From contig NZ_JACJTR010000020.1 in assembly GCF_014698795.1 (NCBI RefSeq), forward strand, positions 82,914 through 146,913: DNA of 64,000 bases, read 5' to 3'. This document shows, one piece after another, positions 28,221-37,457 of the stretch. Source of the stretch: Nostoc sp. FACHB-892. Its GTDB lineage: Bacteria > Cyanobacteriota > Cyanobacteriia > Cyanobacteriales > Nostocaceae. How positions within the stretch are numbered: the first letter of the stretch is position 1; every line of letters begins with the position of its first letter. Both the position numbers and the translations under genes were made by a program. The notes under the pieces are model-generated. The model was not told where the DNA came from. It did no database searches and saw nothing but the letters and a program-made list of their open reading frames with translations.

Positions 28221-29411
28221 ATGACGCCAGATTTTGCTTGGCTGCGTCGTGGTGTAGTAGAAGTTTTCCCACAACCAGCTGATGTTAACAGTGAAAGTCT
28301 AGAAAAGCTTTTGGTAACTACAAACCAACCTTTGAGGATCAAATTGGGCATTGACCCTACGGGTACTGATATTCATCTTGGTCATAGCATACCAGTACGG
28401 AAACTGCGAGCGTTTCAAGATGCAGGCCATATAGCAGTTCTAATTATTGGCGATTTTACAGCACGGATTGGCGATCCGACAGGTAAATCTGAAGTGCGTC
28501 GTCAACTTACAGAAGCAGATGTAGCGCAAAATGCTCAGACTTATCTTGATCAAGTACGTCCTATCTTGGATTTTGACACACCAGGAAGGTTAGAGGTGCG
28601 TTATAACTCCGAATGGCTCTCTAAGCTCAACTTAGAGAAAATTTTGGAGTTACTCTCCACGATGACGGTGGGGCAAATGTTGGCTAAGGAAGGATTTGCC
28701 GATCGCTATAGAAAAGAGAATCCGATTTTTATCCATGAGTTCCTATACCCGTTAATGCAAGGTTTCGATTCCGTTGCTGTTGAGGCAGATGTGGAATTAG
28801 GAGGGACTGATCAAAAATTTAACATTGCTGTGGGCAGAGATTTGCAACGCCATTTTGGTCAAAAACCGCAGTTTGGGATGCTGCTGCCAATTTTGATTGG
28901 CACAGATGGGGTGCAAAAAATGTCCAAGTCTTTAGGTAATTATATTGGGTTATCAGAACATCCGGGGCACAAATATCAGAAGTTACAAGGAGTTCCAGAT
29001 AATCTGCTGGAACAGTATTTTGAACTGCTGACGGATTTACCTTTAGATAAGCTGCCAGAAAATCCCCGCGATCGCCAGACACTTTTAGCATGGGAAATTG
29101 TCAAACAGTACCACGGCGAACAAGCAGCCCAAGAGGCCAAAGAAGCCGCTCAAAGTGGCGGAAAGGAAGGTGCAGTTCCAGAATTCTCTCTAGCTGAGGT
29201 ATCGCAATTTCCTACTAAGTTAGCGTATATTCTCAATGTCACTGGTTTATGCAAAAGTACAGGGGAAGGTAAGAGAAAAATTCAAGAAGGTGGAGTGCGC
29301 TTAGATGGTGATCGCATTACCGATGTTGATACGACTTTTGCTGATCCTGCCCAGTTACAAGGTAAGGTTTTACAAGTTGGGAAAAATAAGTTTGTGCGTT
29401 TAGTGGATTAA
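28221..29411 (+). CDS. tyrS: Tyrosyl-tRNA synthetase
   Basis: 396 residues from the ATG at 28221. The frame is open further upstream to 28089, but the added 44 residues are not like the family. Class I motifs: HLGH at 52-55 and KMSKS at 233-237. An S4 RNA-binding domain forms the C terminus (GEGKRKIQEGGVRLDG). Charges tRNA-Tyr. The pyrF start lies 21 bp beyond the stop, so the two are probably cotranscribed. Confidence 0.96.
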   Translation: MTPDFAWLRRGVVEVFPQPADVNSESLEKLLVTTNQPLRIKLGIDPTGTDIHLGHSIPVRKLRAFQDAGHIAVLIIGDFTARIGDPTGKSEVRRQLTEADVAQNAQTYLDQVRPILDFDTPGRLEVRYNSEWLSKLNLEKILELLSTMTVGQMLAKEGFADRYRKENPIFIHEFLYPLMQGFDSVAVEADVELGGTDQKFNIAVGRDLQRHFGQKPQFGMLLPILIGTDGVQKMSKSLGNYIGLSEHPGHKYQKLQGVPDNLLEQYFELLTDLPLDKLPENPRDRQTLLAWEIVKQYHGEQAAQEAKEAAQSGGKEGAVPEFSLAEVSQFPTKLAYILNVTGLCKSTGEGKRKIQEGGVRLDGDRITDVDTTFADPAQLQGKVLQVGKNKFVRLVD

Positions 29412-29432
29412 ATGGGGAATGGGGAATCGCAA

Positions 29433-30152
29433 ATGAACGCAGAAAAACAAATTATAGTGCCTTTGGATGTGTCGGATGAGCAAAGTGCGATCGCTCTTAT
29501 AGATCAACTCCCGCAAGTGGTTTGGTGGAAAGTTGGCTTAGAGTTGTTTACCAGCACTGGCCCGAAAATTCTAGAAGTGCTAAAATCCAAGGAAAAACGC
29601 ATTTTCTTGGATTTAAAGTTTCACGATATCCCAAACACAGTCGCTGGTGCTTGCCGTAGTGCTGCTTGTTACGGGGTAGATTTGTTGACAATTCACGCTA
29701 CTTGTGGGAAAGATGCTCTCAAAGCTGCAACCGAAGCGGCACAAGAAGGGGCTAACCAAGCAGGTATAAAACCGCCTAAATTAATTGCCATAACTTTATT
29801 AACGAGCATTTCTGCTAGACAGCTGGCGTTTGATTTAAAGATTCCCCTAGAGTTACCAGAATACGCCCTAGAAATGGCACTACTAGCTCAAGAGGCGGGA
29901 TTGGATGGGGCAGTTTGTTCGCCCCAAGAGGCGGCACAACTACGGCAAACTTGTGGAGATGACTTTTTACTAGTTTGTCCGGGGGTTAGACCAACTTGGG
30001 CAGATAAAGGTGATCAAAAGCGATCGCTCACCCCAGCCGAAGCAATTATTGCTGGTGCAGATTATCTAGTGATTGGGCGTCCTATTACTACTGCTACTGA
30101 GCCGGAGCTAGCCTGGAAGAGGATTTCTGATGAGTTAAGCACGGTAGCATGA
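29433..30152 (+). CDS. pyrF: Orotidine 5'-phosphate decarboxylase
   Basis: Last step of UMP synthesis. 239 residues from the ATG at 29433, which has GGGGA at a proper distance. The ATG at 29412, flush with the tyrS stop, would add seven residues encoded by a GGGGAAT repeat and is unlikely. The catalytic D-K-D set is D60, K62 and D65 in DLKFHDIPNTV. GRPITTATEP closes the barrel. Its stop overlaps the next start by 4 bp. Confidence 0.95.
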   Translation: MNAEKQIIVPLDVSDEQSAIALIDQLPQVVWWKVGLELFTSTGPKILEVLKSKEKRIFLDLKFHDIPNTVAGACRSAACYGVDLLTIHATCGKDALKAATEAAQEGANQAGIKPPKLIAITLLTSISARQLAFDLKIPLELPEYALEMALLAQEAGLDGAVCSPQEAAQLRQTCGDDFLLVCPGVRPTWADKGDQKRSLTPAEAIIAGADYLVIGRPITTATEPELAWKRISDELSTVA

Positions 30153-30856
30153 AGCTAAAAGTCAGTGAAAAACTGGGGGATAGGGTGCAGAGTTTAGAGG
30201 AGAACAATCTTGCCTCTTCACTCAAGAAAAAAAATTATATTTGGCTTTTAGCTTGTGGCTTCTGGATTTTAGGATCAAATAGCTTTGCTTACCCAGCGTT
30301 CTCGATAACCCTCACCGCTAAACCCTCTGTGGTAGCAGAAAGGGAAACTGTCAACGAGGGGAAGGGGGCGAAGTCTTTATGTTCTGAGCAAAATTTAGAA
30401 ACATTTACTATACAGCTACTGCAAGATTTACCTAGTTATACCAATCGCGCTAGTCAACGCGCCCGCCGCCTCAAAAGAAGCAGTGATATTTACACTTATA
30501 TGCTAGTGGCAGGAAGACCTGAGTTTACACCTCTGCCCCTTAACCTTGAAGAATATAGTGCAGATGCATCTAAAAGCTCTGCATCAGGAGTTGAGCAAGT
30601 TTTTTTTACTACCTTAGAGCGGCAGTACATAGGAAATAAAGCGGTAGAATTGCAAGAATTCCACTGGCTATTGTTGACTAAAACTGAAATTGGTTGGCGT
30701 TTAGTGATGATGTTTTCTCAAATTGGTTCCTATTCAGCACAGCAGCCAATATCTCCGCCACGCGATAGTAGTAACGGCACTGTTGCCCAAGGGGTTAAAA
30801 CTTGGTTACGCGATTGTCAAGCTGGAAGTGTACGAAGGATGCGATCGCCGAACTGA
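30149..30856 (+). CDS. Hypothetical exported or anchored protein
   Basis: 235 residues, not recognised. A hydrophobic segment at about 31-46 (IWLLACGFWILGSNSFAY) after a basic stretch looks like a signal peptide or anchor. The rest is soluble, with FTTLERQYIGNKAVELQEFHWLLL as the most patterned part. Its ATG overlaps the pyrF stop (ATGA), so translation is probably coupled, although a metabolic link to pyrimidine synthesis is not implied. Confidence 0.7.
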   Translation: MKLKVSEKLGDRVQSLEENNLASSLKKKNYIWLLACGFWILGSNSFAYPAFSITLTAKPSVVAERETVNEGKGAKSLCSEQNLETFTIQLLQDLPSYTNRASQRARRLKRSSDIYTYMLVAGRPEFTPLPLNLEEYSADASKSSASGVEQVFFTTLERQYIGNKAVELQEFHWLLLTKTEIGWRLVMMFSQIGSYSAQQPISPPRDSSNGTVAQGVKTWLRDCQAGSVRRMRSPN

Positions 30857-31378
30857 GCAATGGGATGATGTATACAAACATCTGCTGAAAAAGAATGTAG
30901 AGGTGTTTCAATGCAACGTCTCTACAAGCGTTTCAAGTAACACATAATTAATTGCTAGAGATATTTACACAGTAGTCCAGAAGTTACACGATTTTTACCA
31001 TTTCCACTGTCAATGCGAAAATGTAATGTTTCGCATTAATCCAAAAATACTAATTAAGCAGCACTGACAATTTTACTGAGCTAGCTTAGTTAGAACGAGG
31101 CCGTTTTAATCAGTTTTGTTCTCCATTAATTTTCAAGCTAGATACTTGTTTTCAAACAAAATAAATATGCATAATTCAACTAGCTTGTATCAGTGTAATT
31201 GCGCCTATACCTTAGGGAGGATTTTCAGGAAAATAGCTGATAAATGGCGAAAAAAAGCAGACATTATTTAAAAACCAAAGCTGGCTTGAATTTAAGCGTT
31301 GTGACTCCTGTTTTTTGGCGATAACATGGAAATAGGTTTATTTCATACTTTTCAAACCGCATTTGGTGTCAGTTTTTT
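30857..31378. other. 522-bp region upstream of remA with two hairpins
   Basis: No gene. A repeat-type hairpin at 30896-30926 (TGTAGAGGTGTT/AACGTCTCTACA, two imperfect pairs) follows the upstream gene and could end its transcript. A perfect 9-bp-arm hairpin AATGCGAAA/TTTCGCATT lies at 31012-31037. The remainder is AT-rich and should contain the remA promoter. Confidence 0.5.
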
Positions 31379-31645
31379 ATGGAGATTCAATTAATCAACA
31401 TCGGCTTTGGTAACATCGTGTCTGCCAACCGAGTAGTTGCCATTGTCAGTCCAGAGTCTGCCCCGATTAAGCGGATTATTACTGATGCACGGGACAGAGG
31501 TCAACTTATTGATGCAACTTACGGCCGTCGGACTAGGGCTGTAATTATTACCGATTCCAGCCATGTAATTCTGTCAGCAATTCAGCCAGAAACGGTAGCG
31601 AATCGCTTTGTGATTTCTCGCGATCATCAAACTGTAGATAATTGA
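31379..31645 (+). CDS. remA: RemA/DUF370 family regulator
   Basis: 88 residues, matching the RemA (extracellular matrix regulator, DUF370) family. Motifs are INIGFGNIVSANRVVAIVSP at the N terminus, IKRIITDARDRGQLIDATYGRRTRAVI in the middle and SHVILSAIQPETV near the end. In Bacillus RemA is a DNA-binding activator of matrix genes. In cyanobacteria the gene regularly precedes gmk, as here, 165 bp apart. The cyanobacterial target is not known. Confidence 0.9.
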   Translation: MEIQLINIGFGNIVSANRVVAIVSPESAPIKRIITDARDRGQLIDATYGRRTRAVIITDSSHVILSAIQPETVANRFVISRDHQTVDN

Positions 31646-31810
31646 TTAGGAGTGGATTAACAATCTCATTTCTATTTGCACCATATCGGTAGTACCATGT
31701 GAATTAGATAAGTTTTATGTCACCCTTGCTACAAATTCTTTGGTCACTAGTGGGCTTGGGCAGGAACACAAGACTAATGAATAATATCTATTGATTCACA
31801 GGTTGAAGGG

Positions 31811-32410
31811 ATGATGCCAGTTTTACCCATCCAGAGTATTGCTACTACCGAAGAATGCTTACATTTAGGCAGATTGATTGTTTTCACTGGTCCTAGTGGG
31901 GTCGGTAAAGGTACTTTAATGCGATCGCTCCTACAACGTCATCCAGAACTTTATTATTCCGTATCCGTGACGACGCGTTCTCCCCGCCCAGGGGAAATCG
32001 ATGGCAAAAATTATTACTTTATCAGCCGCAGTAAATTTGAACAATTAGTTGCTGAAGGTGAATTTTTAGAATGGGCAGAATTTGCTGGTAACTATTACGG
32101 CACTCCCCGTGAAGCTGTACTTAACCAAATTCATTCTGGCAAGTTGGTAGTGCTAGAAATTGAGTTAGAAGGCGCAAGACAAATTCGTGCTTCCTTTCCC
32201 AGTGCCCTTAGCATTTTTATTTTACCGCCTTCTTTTGATGAATTAGAGAAACGAATACGCTCTCGCGCCCAAGATTCTGAAGAAGCGATCGCTCGTCGTT
32301 TACTCCGCGCCCAAGAAGAAATTAAAGCCGCAGATGAATTTGATATTCAAATCGTTAATGACGATTTTGAAACAGCTTTAAATGACATTGAAATGGTTCT
32401 GTTTAAATAA
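31811..32410 (+). CDS. gmk: Guanylate kinase
   Basis: GMP to GDP. 199 residues. The P-loop GPSGVGKGT lies at 27-35, VTTRSPRPGEIDGKNYYF binds GMP, and SRAQDSEEAIARRL forms the lid. There are two adjacent ATG codons at 31811 and 31814, and either could serve. It is convergent with psaL across an inverted heptamer repeat. Confidence 0.96.
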   Translation: MMPVLPIQSIATTEECLHLGRLIVFTGPSGVGKGTLMRSLLQRHPELYYSVSVTTRSPRPGEIDGKNYYFISRSKFEQLVAEGEFLEWAEFAGNYYGTPREAVLNQIHSGKLVVLEIELEGARQIRASFPSALSIFILPPSFDELEKRIRSRAQDSEEAIARRLLRAQEEIKAADEFDIQIVNDDFETALNDIEMVLFK

Positions 32411-32472
32411 GTTAGGAGTTAGGAGTTAGAAGTTATGAATTTAAACTCTTAACTCCTAATTCCTAACTCCTC
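32411..32472. repeat. Inverted STRR between gmk and psaL
   Basis: GTTAGGA-type heptamers followed by their complement (AACTCCTAATTCCTAACTCC). The pair folds into a long hairpin between two convergent genes and probably ends both transcripts. Confidence 0.75.
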
Positions 32473-32481
32473 ATTTCTAAA

Positions 32482-33003
32482 TTAACCAAATAATCCTTGA
32501 ATTACTCCCAGGTTGCTAGTCAAAAAGTAAGCAACTACTGCACCGCCAATACCACCAATTAAGAAAGAACTGGCAAAGTTGTTCCAGCTTTCTTTAGAGT
32601 TAAAAGCATCTACTGGAGGGTTGGGTACAGTAACACTGGCAAGAGCTTTTGGAGGATTGCTATTGGCATAGAGAGATAGTCCCGCCGTCAGAATAACAAT
32701 CAAGCCAATGGTTGCCAATAACCCAGCTAAGTTGGCATTATCTGTATCTCGCAGTGGGCCCAATTTGGCAAAGGGGCCAAATATCCAGTAACCATGAGCC
32801 ATACCAACTTCTAAACCGCGTCTGGAAGGCGTTATACCAGGACGATAAGCTGGCAAATTATTGATGAACCACTTGCTCAAAGGAGAAGCATTAATCGGGG
32901 TTTCTAGATTACCCAGTTGCGGATCGCGGAATGCGGGAAAAACAACTTCCCGATTTCTGGGATCGCTAGGAAGATTTTTGGATGCATCTACTGCTTGTGC
33001 CAT
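32482..33003 (-). CDS. psaL: Photosystem I reaction centre subunit XI
   Basis: 173 residues. Thylakoid membrane protein that mediates oligomer contacts of photosystem I. Recognised by GNLETPINASP, YRPGITPSRRGLEVGMAHGYW and the two C-terminal membrane helices. It is third in a psaF-psaJ-psaL cluster. This order has been linked to tetrameric photosystem I in heterocystous cyanobacteria, in contrast to psaL-psaI in trimer formers. A hairpin upstream suggests its own promoter in the 240-bp psaJ-psaL spacer. Confidence 0.97.
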   Translation of the reverse strand: MAQAVDASKNLPSDPRNREVVFPAFRDPQLGNLETPINASPLSKWFINNLPAYRPGITPSRRGLEVGMAHGYWIFGPFAKLGPLRDTDNANLAGLLATIGLIVILTAGLSLYANSNPPKALASVTVPNPPVDAFNSKESWNNFASSFLIGGIGGAVVAYFLTSNLGVIQGLFG

Positions 33004-33117
33004 ATTTTATGTTCGCCTCTAAATTAGAATGGTGGCATTTTTATATTAATAATAATTGCGGCTAAAGATGTTTTTTGCGTAGGAAGTTTAGAAAAATTAA
33101 TTTAGCTGCTTTCAAAA

Positions 33118-33160
33118 CTTTGAAACTCGCAAGCTGGTTTCAACATCACGAGTTTCAAAG
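33118..33160 (-). terminator. Hairpin after psaJ
   Basis: Perfect 12-bp arms CTTTGAAACTCG/CGAGTTTCAAAG with a 19-nt loop; on the minus strand TTTTG follows. It lies between psaJ and psaL and probably ends or attenuates the psaFJ transcript. Confidence 0.6.
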
Positions 33161-33243
33161 AACTACTTTGTTAGTAGTTTAGTTAGTAGTTACTAATTAA
33201 TTGCCAACTAACGGCTAACAAATTTTTAAATTCTGTCTTCAAC

Positions 33244-33378
33244 TTATGGTAATGGGTGGAAAAGTAGGTCAGGAAACCAGTAGTTAACCAAAATCAATAA
33301 GACGGCTGTAAAAGACAAATTGACAAAAAGTAAAACTGGTCCCAAAGATAGATACTTAACGAAGTATTTCTGCTGCAT
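33244..33378 (-). CDS. psaJ: Photosystem I reaction centre subunit IX
   Basis: A 44-residue single-helix thylakoid protein that binds near PsaF. The frame reads MQQKYFVKYLSLGPVLLF, then a hydrophobic helix, and ends NYWFPDLLFHPLP, which is diagnostic of PsaJ. It is 39 bp downstream of psaF in the same direction, the conserved psaF-psaJ order. Confidence 0.95.
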   Translation of the reverse strand: MQQKYFVKYLSLGPVLLFVNLSFTAVLLILVNYWFPDLLFHPLP

Positions 33379-33417
33379 GAATTATTCTCCCAAATAAATC
33401 AAAAGTTGCGATCAGGG

Positions 33418-33915
33418 TTAGCGTGGCGAAACCGGAATTTCTGTATCTTTAGCTGTTAATTCGCCAGACAGAAATTCTTTTATGGCTGATACAGGCCAAG
33501 CAAAGCCCGACAGCATAATTGGTAGCGCCAAAGGAACTTCAATAATTACTTCTCTCATTTCCACGCTACCACCCTCTTTCTTGTTCGCTTGGAGGTAGGC
33601 ACGACCTACCCAACCAATCCAACCAGCAATATAGAGGAACAGAATACTAGGGATCAAGAAGTCACCAGCATGATCTAGACGACCATCAACAATCAAGTGG
33701 GGATAACCTTCAGGGCCACACAGCTCTTGAGAATAACGCTCAAATCGCTTTATCCCTGATTGGGGGTCAGAGGTGGTATTACGGGCATTAGCAGCTAGCT
33801 GTTGAAAAGCGGGATTGTCACTGCACGGTGTCAAATTAGCCCCTAGAGCTTTTGCTGGGGAGGTAAAATTGAACCAAAGACAAATCGCTAAAATCAAAGC
33901 AAACAATCGTCGCAT
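33418..33915 (-). CDS. psaF: Photosystem I reaction centre subunit III
   Basis: 165 residues. A signal peptide (cleavage expected near AKALG, residue 23) directs the N terminus to the lumen. The lumenal domain carries LTPCSDNPAFQQLA and CGPEGYPHLIVDGRLDHAGDF, followed by membrane helices (IPSILFLYIAGWIGWVGR). It contributes to donor docking (plastocyanin or cytochrome c6). First gene of the psaF-psaJ-psaL cluster; the 297-bp gap to the divergent tsaD should hold its promoter, along with repeated GAGTGCTGAGT strings. Confidence 0.97.
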   Translation of the reverse strand: MRRLFALILAICLWFNFTSPAKALGANLTPCSDNPAFQQLAANARNTTSDPQSGIKRFERYSQELCGPEGYPHLIVDGRLDHAGDFLIPSILFLYIAGWIGWVGRAYLQANKKEGGSVEMREVIIEVPLALPIMLSGFAWPVSAIKEFLSGELTAKDTEIPVSPR

Positions 33916-34212
33916 AGAGTTGTTTCCTTTTATTACAAAACAAAAAGTTGATTGTACAAAACGAAGCGGCTTGTACAGTTGTTTATTTGCATAACTAGGA
34001 AGTCATCATACTCTTGGGTGGGAACCGAGTAAAGTTTAAGTAAATAAAAGTTAAAGCTTCTCAACCAAAATGAGTGCTGAGTCCTGTTAGCAAATAGGTA
34101 TGGTTTAGCCCGTAACGAGTGCTGAGTACAAGAATTGTTGTTGTAGGGTAGTAAGTAAGCAAGATTTTCTCTCCATTATTCCAGACTCCAGACTCAGTAC
34201 TGATTACTCTCA

Positions 34213-35262
34213 ATGACAACCGTTTTAGCAATAGAAACCAGTTGTGATGAAACTGCCGTCGCAATTGTTAACAATCGTAAAGTTTGCAGTAGTATTGTAT
34301 CCTCACAAATTCCAGTCCATCAGCAGTATGGCGGGGTAGTGCCGGAAGTAGCGTCTCGGCAGCACTTGGAAACAATAAATGTTGCGATCGCACAAGCCCT
34401 AGAGCAAGCCCAACTAGACTGGGATAACATTGACGCAATTGCCGCTACTTGTGCCCCTGGGCTTGTAGGAGCGCTGTTAGTGGGGTTAACTGCTGCTAAA
34501 ACCTTGGCGATGATACACAACAAGCCATTTTTGGGAGTTCATCACCTTGAAGGTCACATTTACGCAACTTATTTGAGCGAACCAAGTTTAAACCCCCCTT
34601 TCTTGAGTTTATTAGTTTCTGGCGGACATACAAGCTTGATTTATGTCAAAGATTGTGGTAAATACGAAACGTTGGGACAAACCCGTGATGATGCTGCGGG
34701 TGAAGCCTTTGATAAAGTGGCGCGATTGTTAAAGCTTGGTTATCCGGGTGGCCCGGTGATTGACAAATTGGCGCAACAGGGTAATCCGCAAGCATTTGCT
34801 CTACCAGAAGGAAAAGTTTCTTTACCTGGTGGAGGCTTCCATCGTTATGATGCAAGTTTTAGTGGGTTAAAAACGGCTGTATTGCGTTTAGTGCAGCAGT
34901 TAGAGAAAGATGGTGGACAAGTACCAGTGGCAGATGTAGCAGCTAGCTTTCAGGAAACCGTAGCGCGATCGCTAACCAAAAGAGCGATCGCCTGTGCCTT
35001 AGACTATGGTTTAGACACAATTGCTATTGGTGGCGGTGTAGCAGCTAATAGCGGATTGAGAAAAAATCTCCAAGCCGCCGCCCTTGAACATAACCTACGC
35101 GTTTTATTCCCACCTCTAAAATTCTGTACCGATAACGCCGCCATGATCGGCTGTGCCGCCGCCGAACATCTCTCTCATGGTCATACATCTCCCCTCACAC
35201 TAGGCGTTGAGTCTAGGTTAGCTCTTACCCAAGTGATGAAGCTGTATCAACCTGTTGAATAG
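34213..35262 (+). CDS. tsaD: tRNA N6-adenosine threonylcarbamoyltransferase
   Basis: Transfers the threonylcarbamoyl group to A37 of ANN-decoding tRNAs. 349 residues. ASKHA-fold markers: IETSCDETAVAIV at the N terminus, H111 and H115 (HHLEGH) for metal, SGGHTSL and GGVAANSGLR. The enzyme making its substrate (TsaC/Sua5) is encoded at 40832-41437 in this window. Divergent from psaF. Confidence 0.97.
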   Translation: MTTVLAIETSCDETAVAIVNNRKVCSSIVSSQIPVHQQYGGVVPEVASRQHLETINVAIAQALEQAQLDWDNIDAIAATCAPGLVGALLVGLTAAKTLAMIHNKPFLGVHHLEGHIYATYLSEPSLNPPFLSLLVSGGHTSLIYVKDCGKYETLGQTRDDAAGEAFDKVARLLKLGYPGGPVIDKLAQQGNPQAFALPEGKVSLPGGGFHRYDASFSGLKTAVLRLVQQLEKDGGQVPVADVAASFQETVARSLTKRAIACALDYGLDTIAIGGGVAANSGLRKNLQAAALEHNLRVLFPPLKFCTDNAAMIGCAAAEHLSHGHTSPLTLGVESRLALTQVMKLYQPVE

Positions 35263-35311
35263 TCATTTGTCTTTTGTCATTTGTTTAGTTCCAATGCCCC
35301 ATGCGCAATAA

Positions 35312-36223
35312 CTAATGACTATTGACTATCGACCGGATGTGACCAGCCACAGCATCCGGCTGTTCCAACATCGTCAGGTGTCCGCAATCAGGAATTTCCA
35401 AAACATTGTCACCACAATATTGGAACAGTCTGTGAAAGCTAGCTAAATGGCGAACATACTTAGGTTCCATAACTTTATCTTCGGCACCAGCCAAAAAATA
35501 AACTGGCTGCTTCAATTGGGATACTAACTCAGGTAAACGATTGATTTCTTCCTCAGTTGTGGAGTCTAACAGAGTTCTTAGAGCTGCTTCCGGGTCAGCC
35601 ACAACGAAATCAATCAGGCGCTGACGTGCCCAATAACGCTCCAAAGGACGAACTACACTGGCTCTGGTAAATAGCAGATCAATCAAAGGCACTTGGGGCA
35701 GCCAACGCGGGCGGACTTGCAAAAATTTCTGACCCGCCGAGCGAAACTGCTCAAAGGCTTCTTTGAGGTAAATACCACCGCCAGCGTTGATACAGATAAC
35801 TCCCTTAACACACTCAGGTATTTGATCTGCTCCCCAAAGAGCGATCGTGCCTCCCAAAGAGTGACCAATTAGCCAAGCACTGGTAATATTCAGTTGTTTC
35901 AGGAGAATTGCTAAATCCTTAGCATAGGCAACAGGAGTATAAAGAGAATCGATTGGTGATCCAAGTGCATTACTAGAGATGGCCGTCAGGCTTAGAGACG
36001 TTTCTGCTCGACTAACATCGGTTTTTACCTGGGACTGGGATTCACCAAAACCCCGCAAATCATAAGAAAGGCATTGCAAATCATCTGAGAGGCGGGAAAT
36101 CACAGGTTGCCAATATCCACGGCTATTGAGCCAACCGTGGATAAATACTAAAGCATGGGGACAGGAGGTGGGAGCCGTTAGCTCGTATGCGTGTGGAACG
36201 CCCAAGATTTCGATAGTTGCCAT
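35312..36223 (-). CDS. Alpha/beta hydrolase
   Basis: 303 residues from the ATG at 36223. The longer open frame to 36334 runs into heptamer-repeat DNA and is not used. The core has the oxyanion region FIHGWLNSRGYW, the nucleophile S122 in GHSLGG, a later acid in GAEDKVMEP and the histidine in CGHLTMLEQPD. Soluble; the substrate is unknown. Convergent with tsaD and downstream of the ACT-type gene. Confidence 0.88.
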   Translation of the reverse strand: MATIEILGVPHAYELTAPTSCPHALVFIHGWLNSRGYWQPVISRLSDDLQCLSYDLRGFGESQSQVKTDVSRAETSLSLTAISSNALGSPIDSLYTPVAYAKDLAILLKQLNITSAWLIGHSLGGTIALWGADQIPECVKGVICINAGGGIYLKEAFEQFRSAGQKFLQVRPRWLPQVPLIDLLFTRASVVRPLERYWARQRLIDFVVADPEAALRTLLDSTTEEEINRLPELVSQLKQPVYFLAGAEDKVMEPKYVRHLASFHRLFQYCGDNVLEIPDCGHLTMLEQPDAVAGHIRSIVNSH

Positions 36224-36270
36224 ACTTATATCGTACCCCCAAGGACGGGTGCGGCTAAATACGGAGTGTG

Positions 36271-36330
36271 AAGAGTTAGAAGTTAGGAGTGAGGAGTTAT
36301 TAATTTTTAACTCATAACTCCTAACTTTTT
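36271..36330. repeat. STRR with inverted arms
   Basis: AGTTAGGAGT-type heptamers, then AGGAGTTAT/ATAACTCCT inverted arms, between the ACT-type gene stop and the hydrolase start. Confidence 0.75.
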
Positions 36331-37050
36331 TCATTTATCTAACAACCTCTGTCGTACCCCTTCAGCAATTTTGTGACCCAGATATTCAGGAATGAGGCTT
36401 TCATTGGGCCCTAACAGGTAGAGAATTAGCCGTGTACGTCCGCGCCAAACCAGTAAATTGGCATTGACTACCAGAAGGTCTTCCTGCCAGATGGCGTACA
36501 TCACTTTATAGAATAATCCTGGTTGATTATCGGCTTCAATCACTAAGGCAGGGAGATGAAAAACCGGATCGACATAAAACTCAGTTTGTACCTGCTCTAA
36601 GCCCGTGTCAAGATTGAATTCTACTGCCAGCATCTCTTCTACTTCAAACCGACCTCCTAAAGCCTCGCGAATGGCGCGACAGACATTTTCTGCGGTTTTC
36701 TCGGTCAAGGCTTTACTACCACGAGACACCAAAAGTTTGATAAAAACTAACATCGGCGGGCGGATCTGACCGTATAGACTCAGACCGTGAATAGTCAACC
36801 CATAAGCTGCTAGTACGCCAAAAATATCACTGAGAAGAAAAGACTGGTTACGGTAAGCAAAATGCAGGGCACTTTTGCTACCTTCCGGTTTTAGCTCAAT
36901 AACAGCGCGTCTAGTTTTATAAAGACGGTAGGCTAGCCGTAAATTTTGCAGTTGAATCTCACTGCTGACAAATTGCTCATAAAACTGGGGAAACGCTCGG
37001 TTAAAGCGCTTAAGGAGTTCTAGTGTCGAAGTTTTTAAACCAGAAGCCAT
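36331..37050 (-). CDS. ACT-like (GlnD-type) domain protein
   Basis: 239 residues from the ATG at 37050 (MASGLKTSTLELL). The open frame extends to 37131 only through a GGGAATGGGGACTGGGGA repeat. Two ACT-type regions are suggested: DIFGVLAAYGLTIHGLSLYGQIR in the first half and ADNQPGLFYKVMYAIWQEDLLVVNA in the second, the latter like the C-terminal ACT domains of GlnD. No nucleotidyltransferase or HD domain is present. Ligand and role are unknown. Confidence 0.75.
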   Translation of the reverse strand: MASGLKTSTLELLKRFNRAFPQFYEQFVSSEIQLQNLRLAYRLYKTRRAVIELKPEGSKSALHFAYRNQSFLLSDIFGVLAAYGLTIHGLSLYGQIRPPMLVFIKLLVSRGSKALTEKTAENVCRAIREALGGRFEVEEMLAVEFNLDTGLEQVQTEFYVDPVFHLPALVIEADNQPGLFYKVMYAIWQEDLLVVNANLLVWRGRTRLILYLLGPNESLIPEYLGHKIAEGVRQRLLDK

Positions 37051-37457
37051 TGTTAAGGGTAAGACTCGCTTGCTTTCATCACCTGGGAACTGGGGAATGG
37101 GGACTGGGGAAGAATTTTTCCAAATACCCAATCTCTTGTATATAAATCACTCCTAAACTAACTTGCATTTAAGCTCTATACGAGCAATTGCCAGTATTAG
37201 GTTTTTCCATTTTGAATTTTGAATTATTTATATCCTTACCCTTTTGGTGAAATTCTCCTAGCCTTTACAACAAAATGCTAAAGTTGAAAATGATTGGTGT
37301 GAAACACGCTCTAACTAGCTGTTACCATTGCAAATCCCGAAAACAACCGAAAAATTTTGAGTGTAAAGGGTAGTAAATGGGCATAGCTATGTTAAACGTA
37401 AATCAACACTCCTGAGAGTGGAAACCAATTTAGTTATACTACCCGAACCACGCTGGC
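37051..37457. other. Divergent promoter region
   Basis: 407 bp between the leftward ACT-type gene and the rightward GNAT gene. GGGGAATGGGGACTGGGGA-type repeat sequence occupies about 37085-37115. Nothing else specific recognised. Confidence 0.4.
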
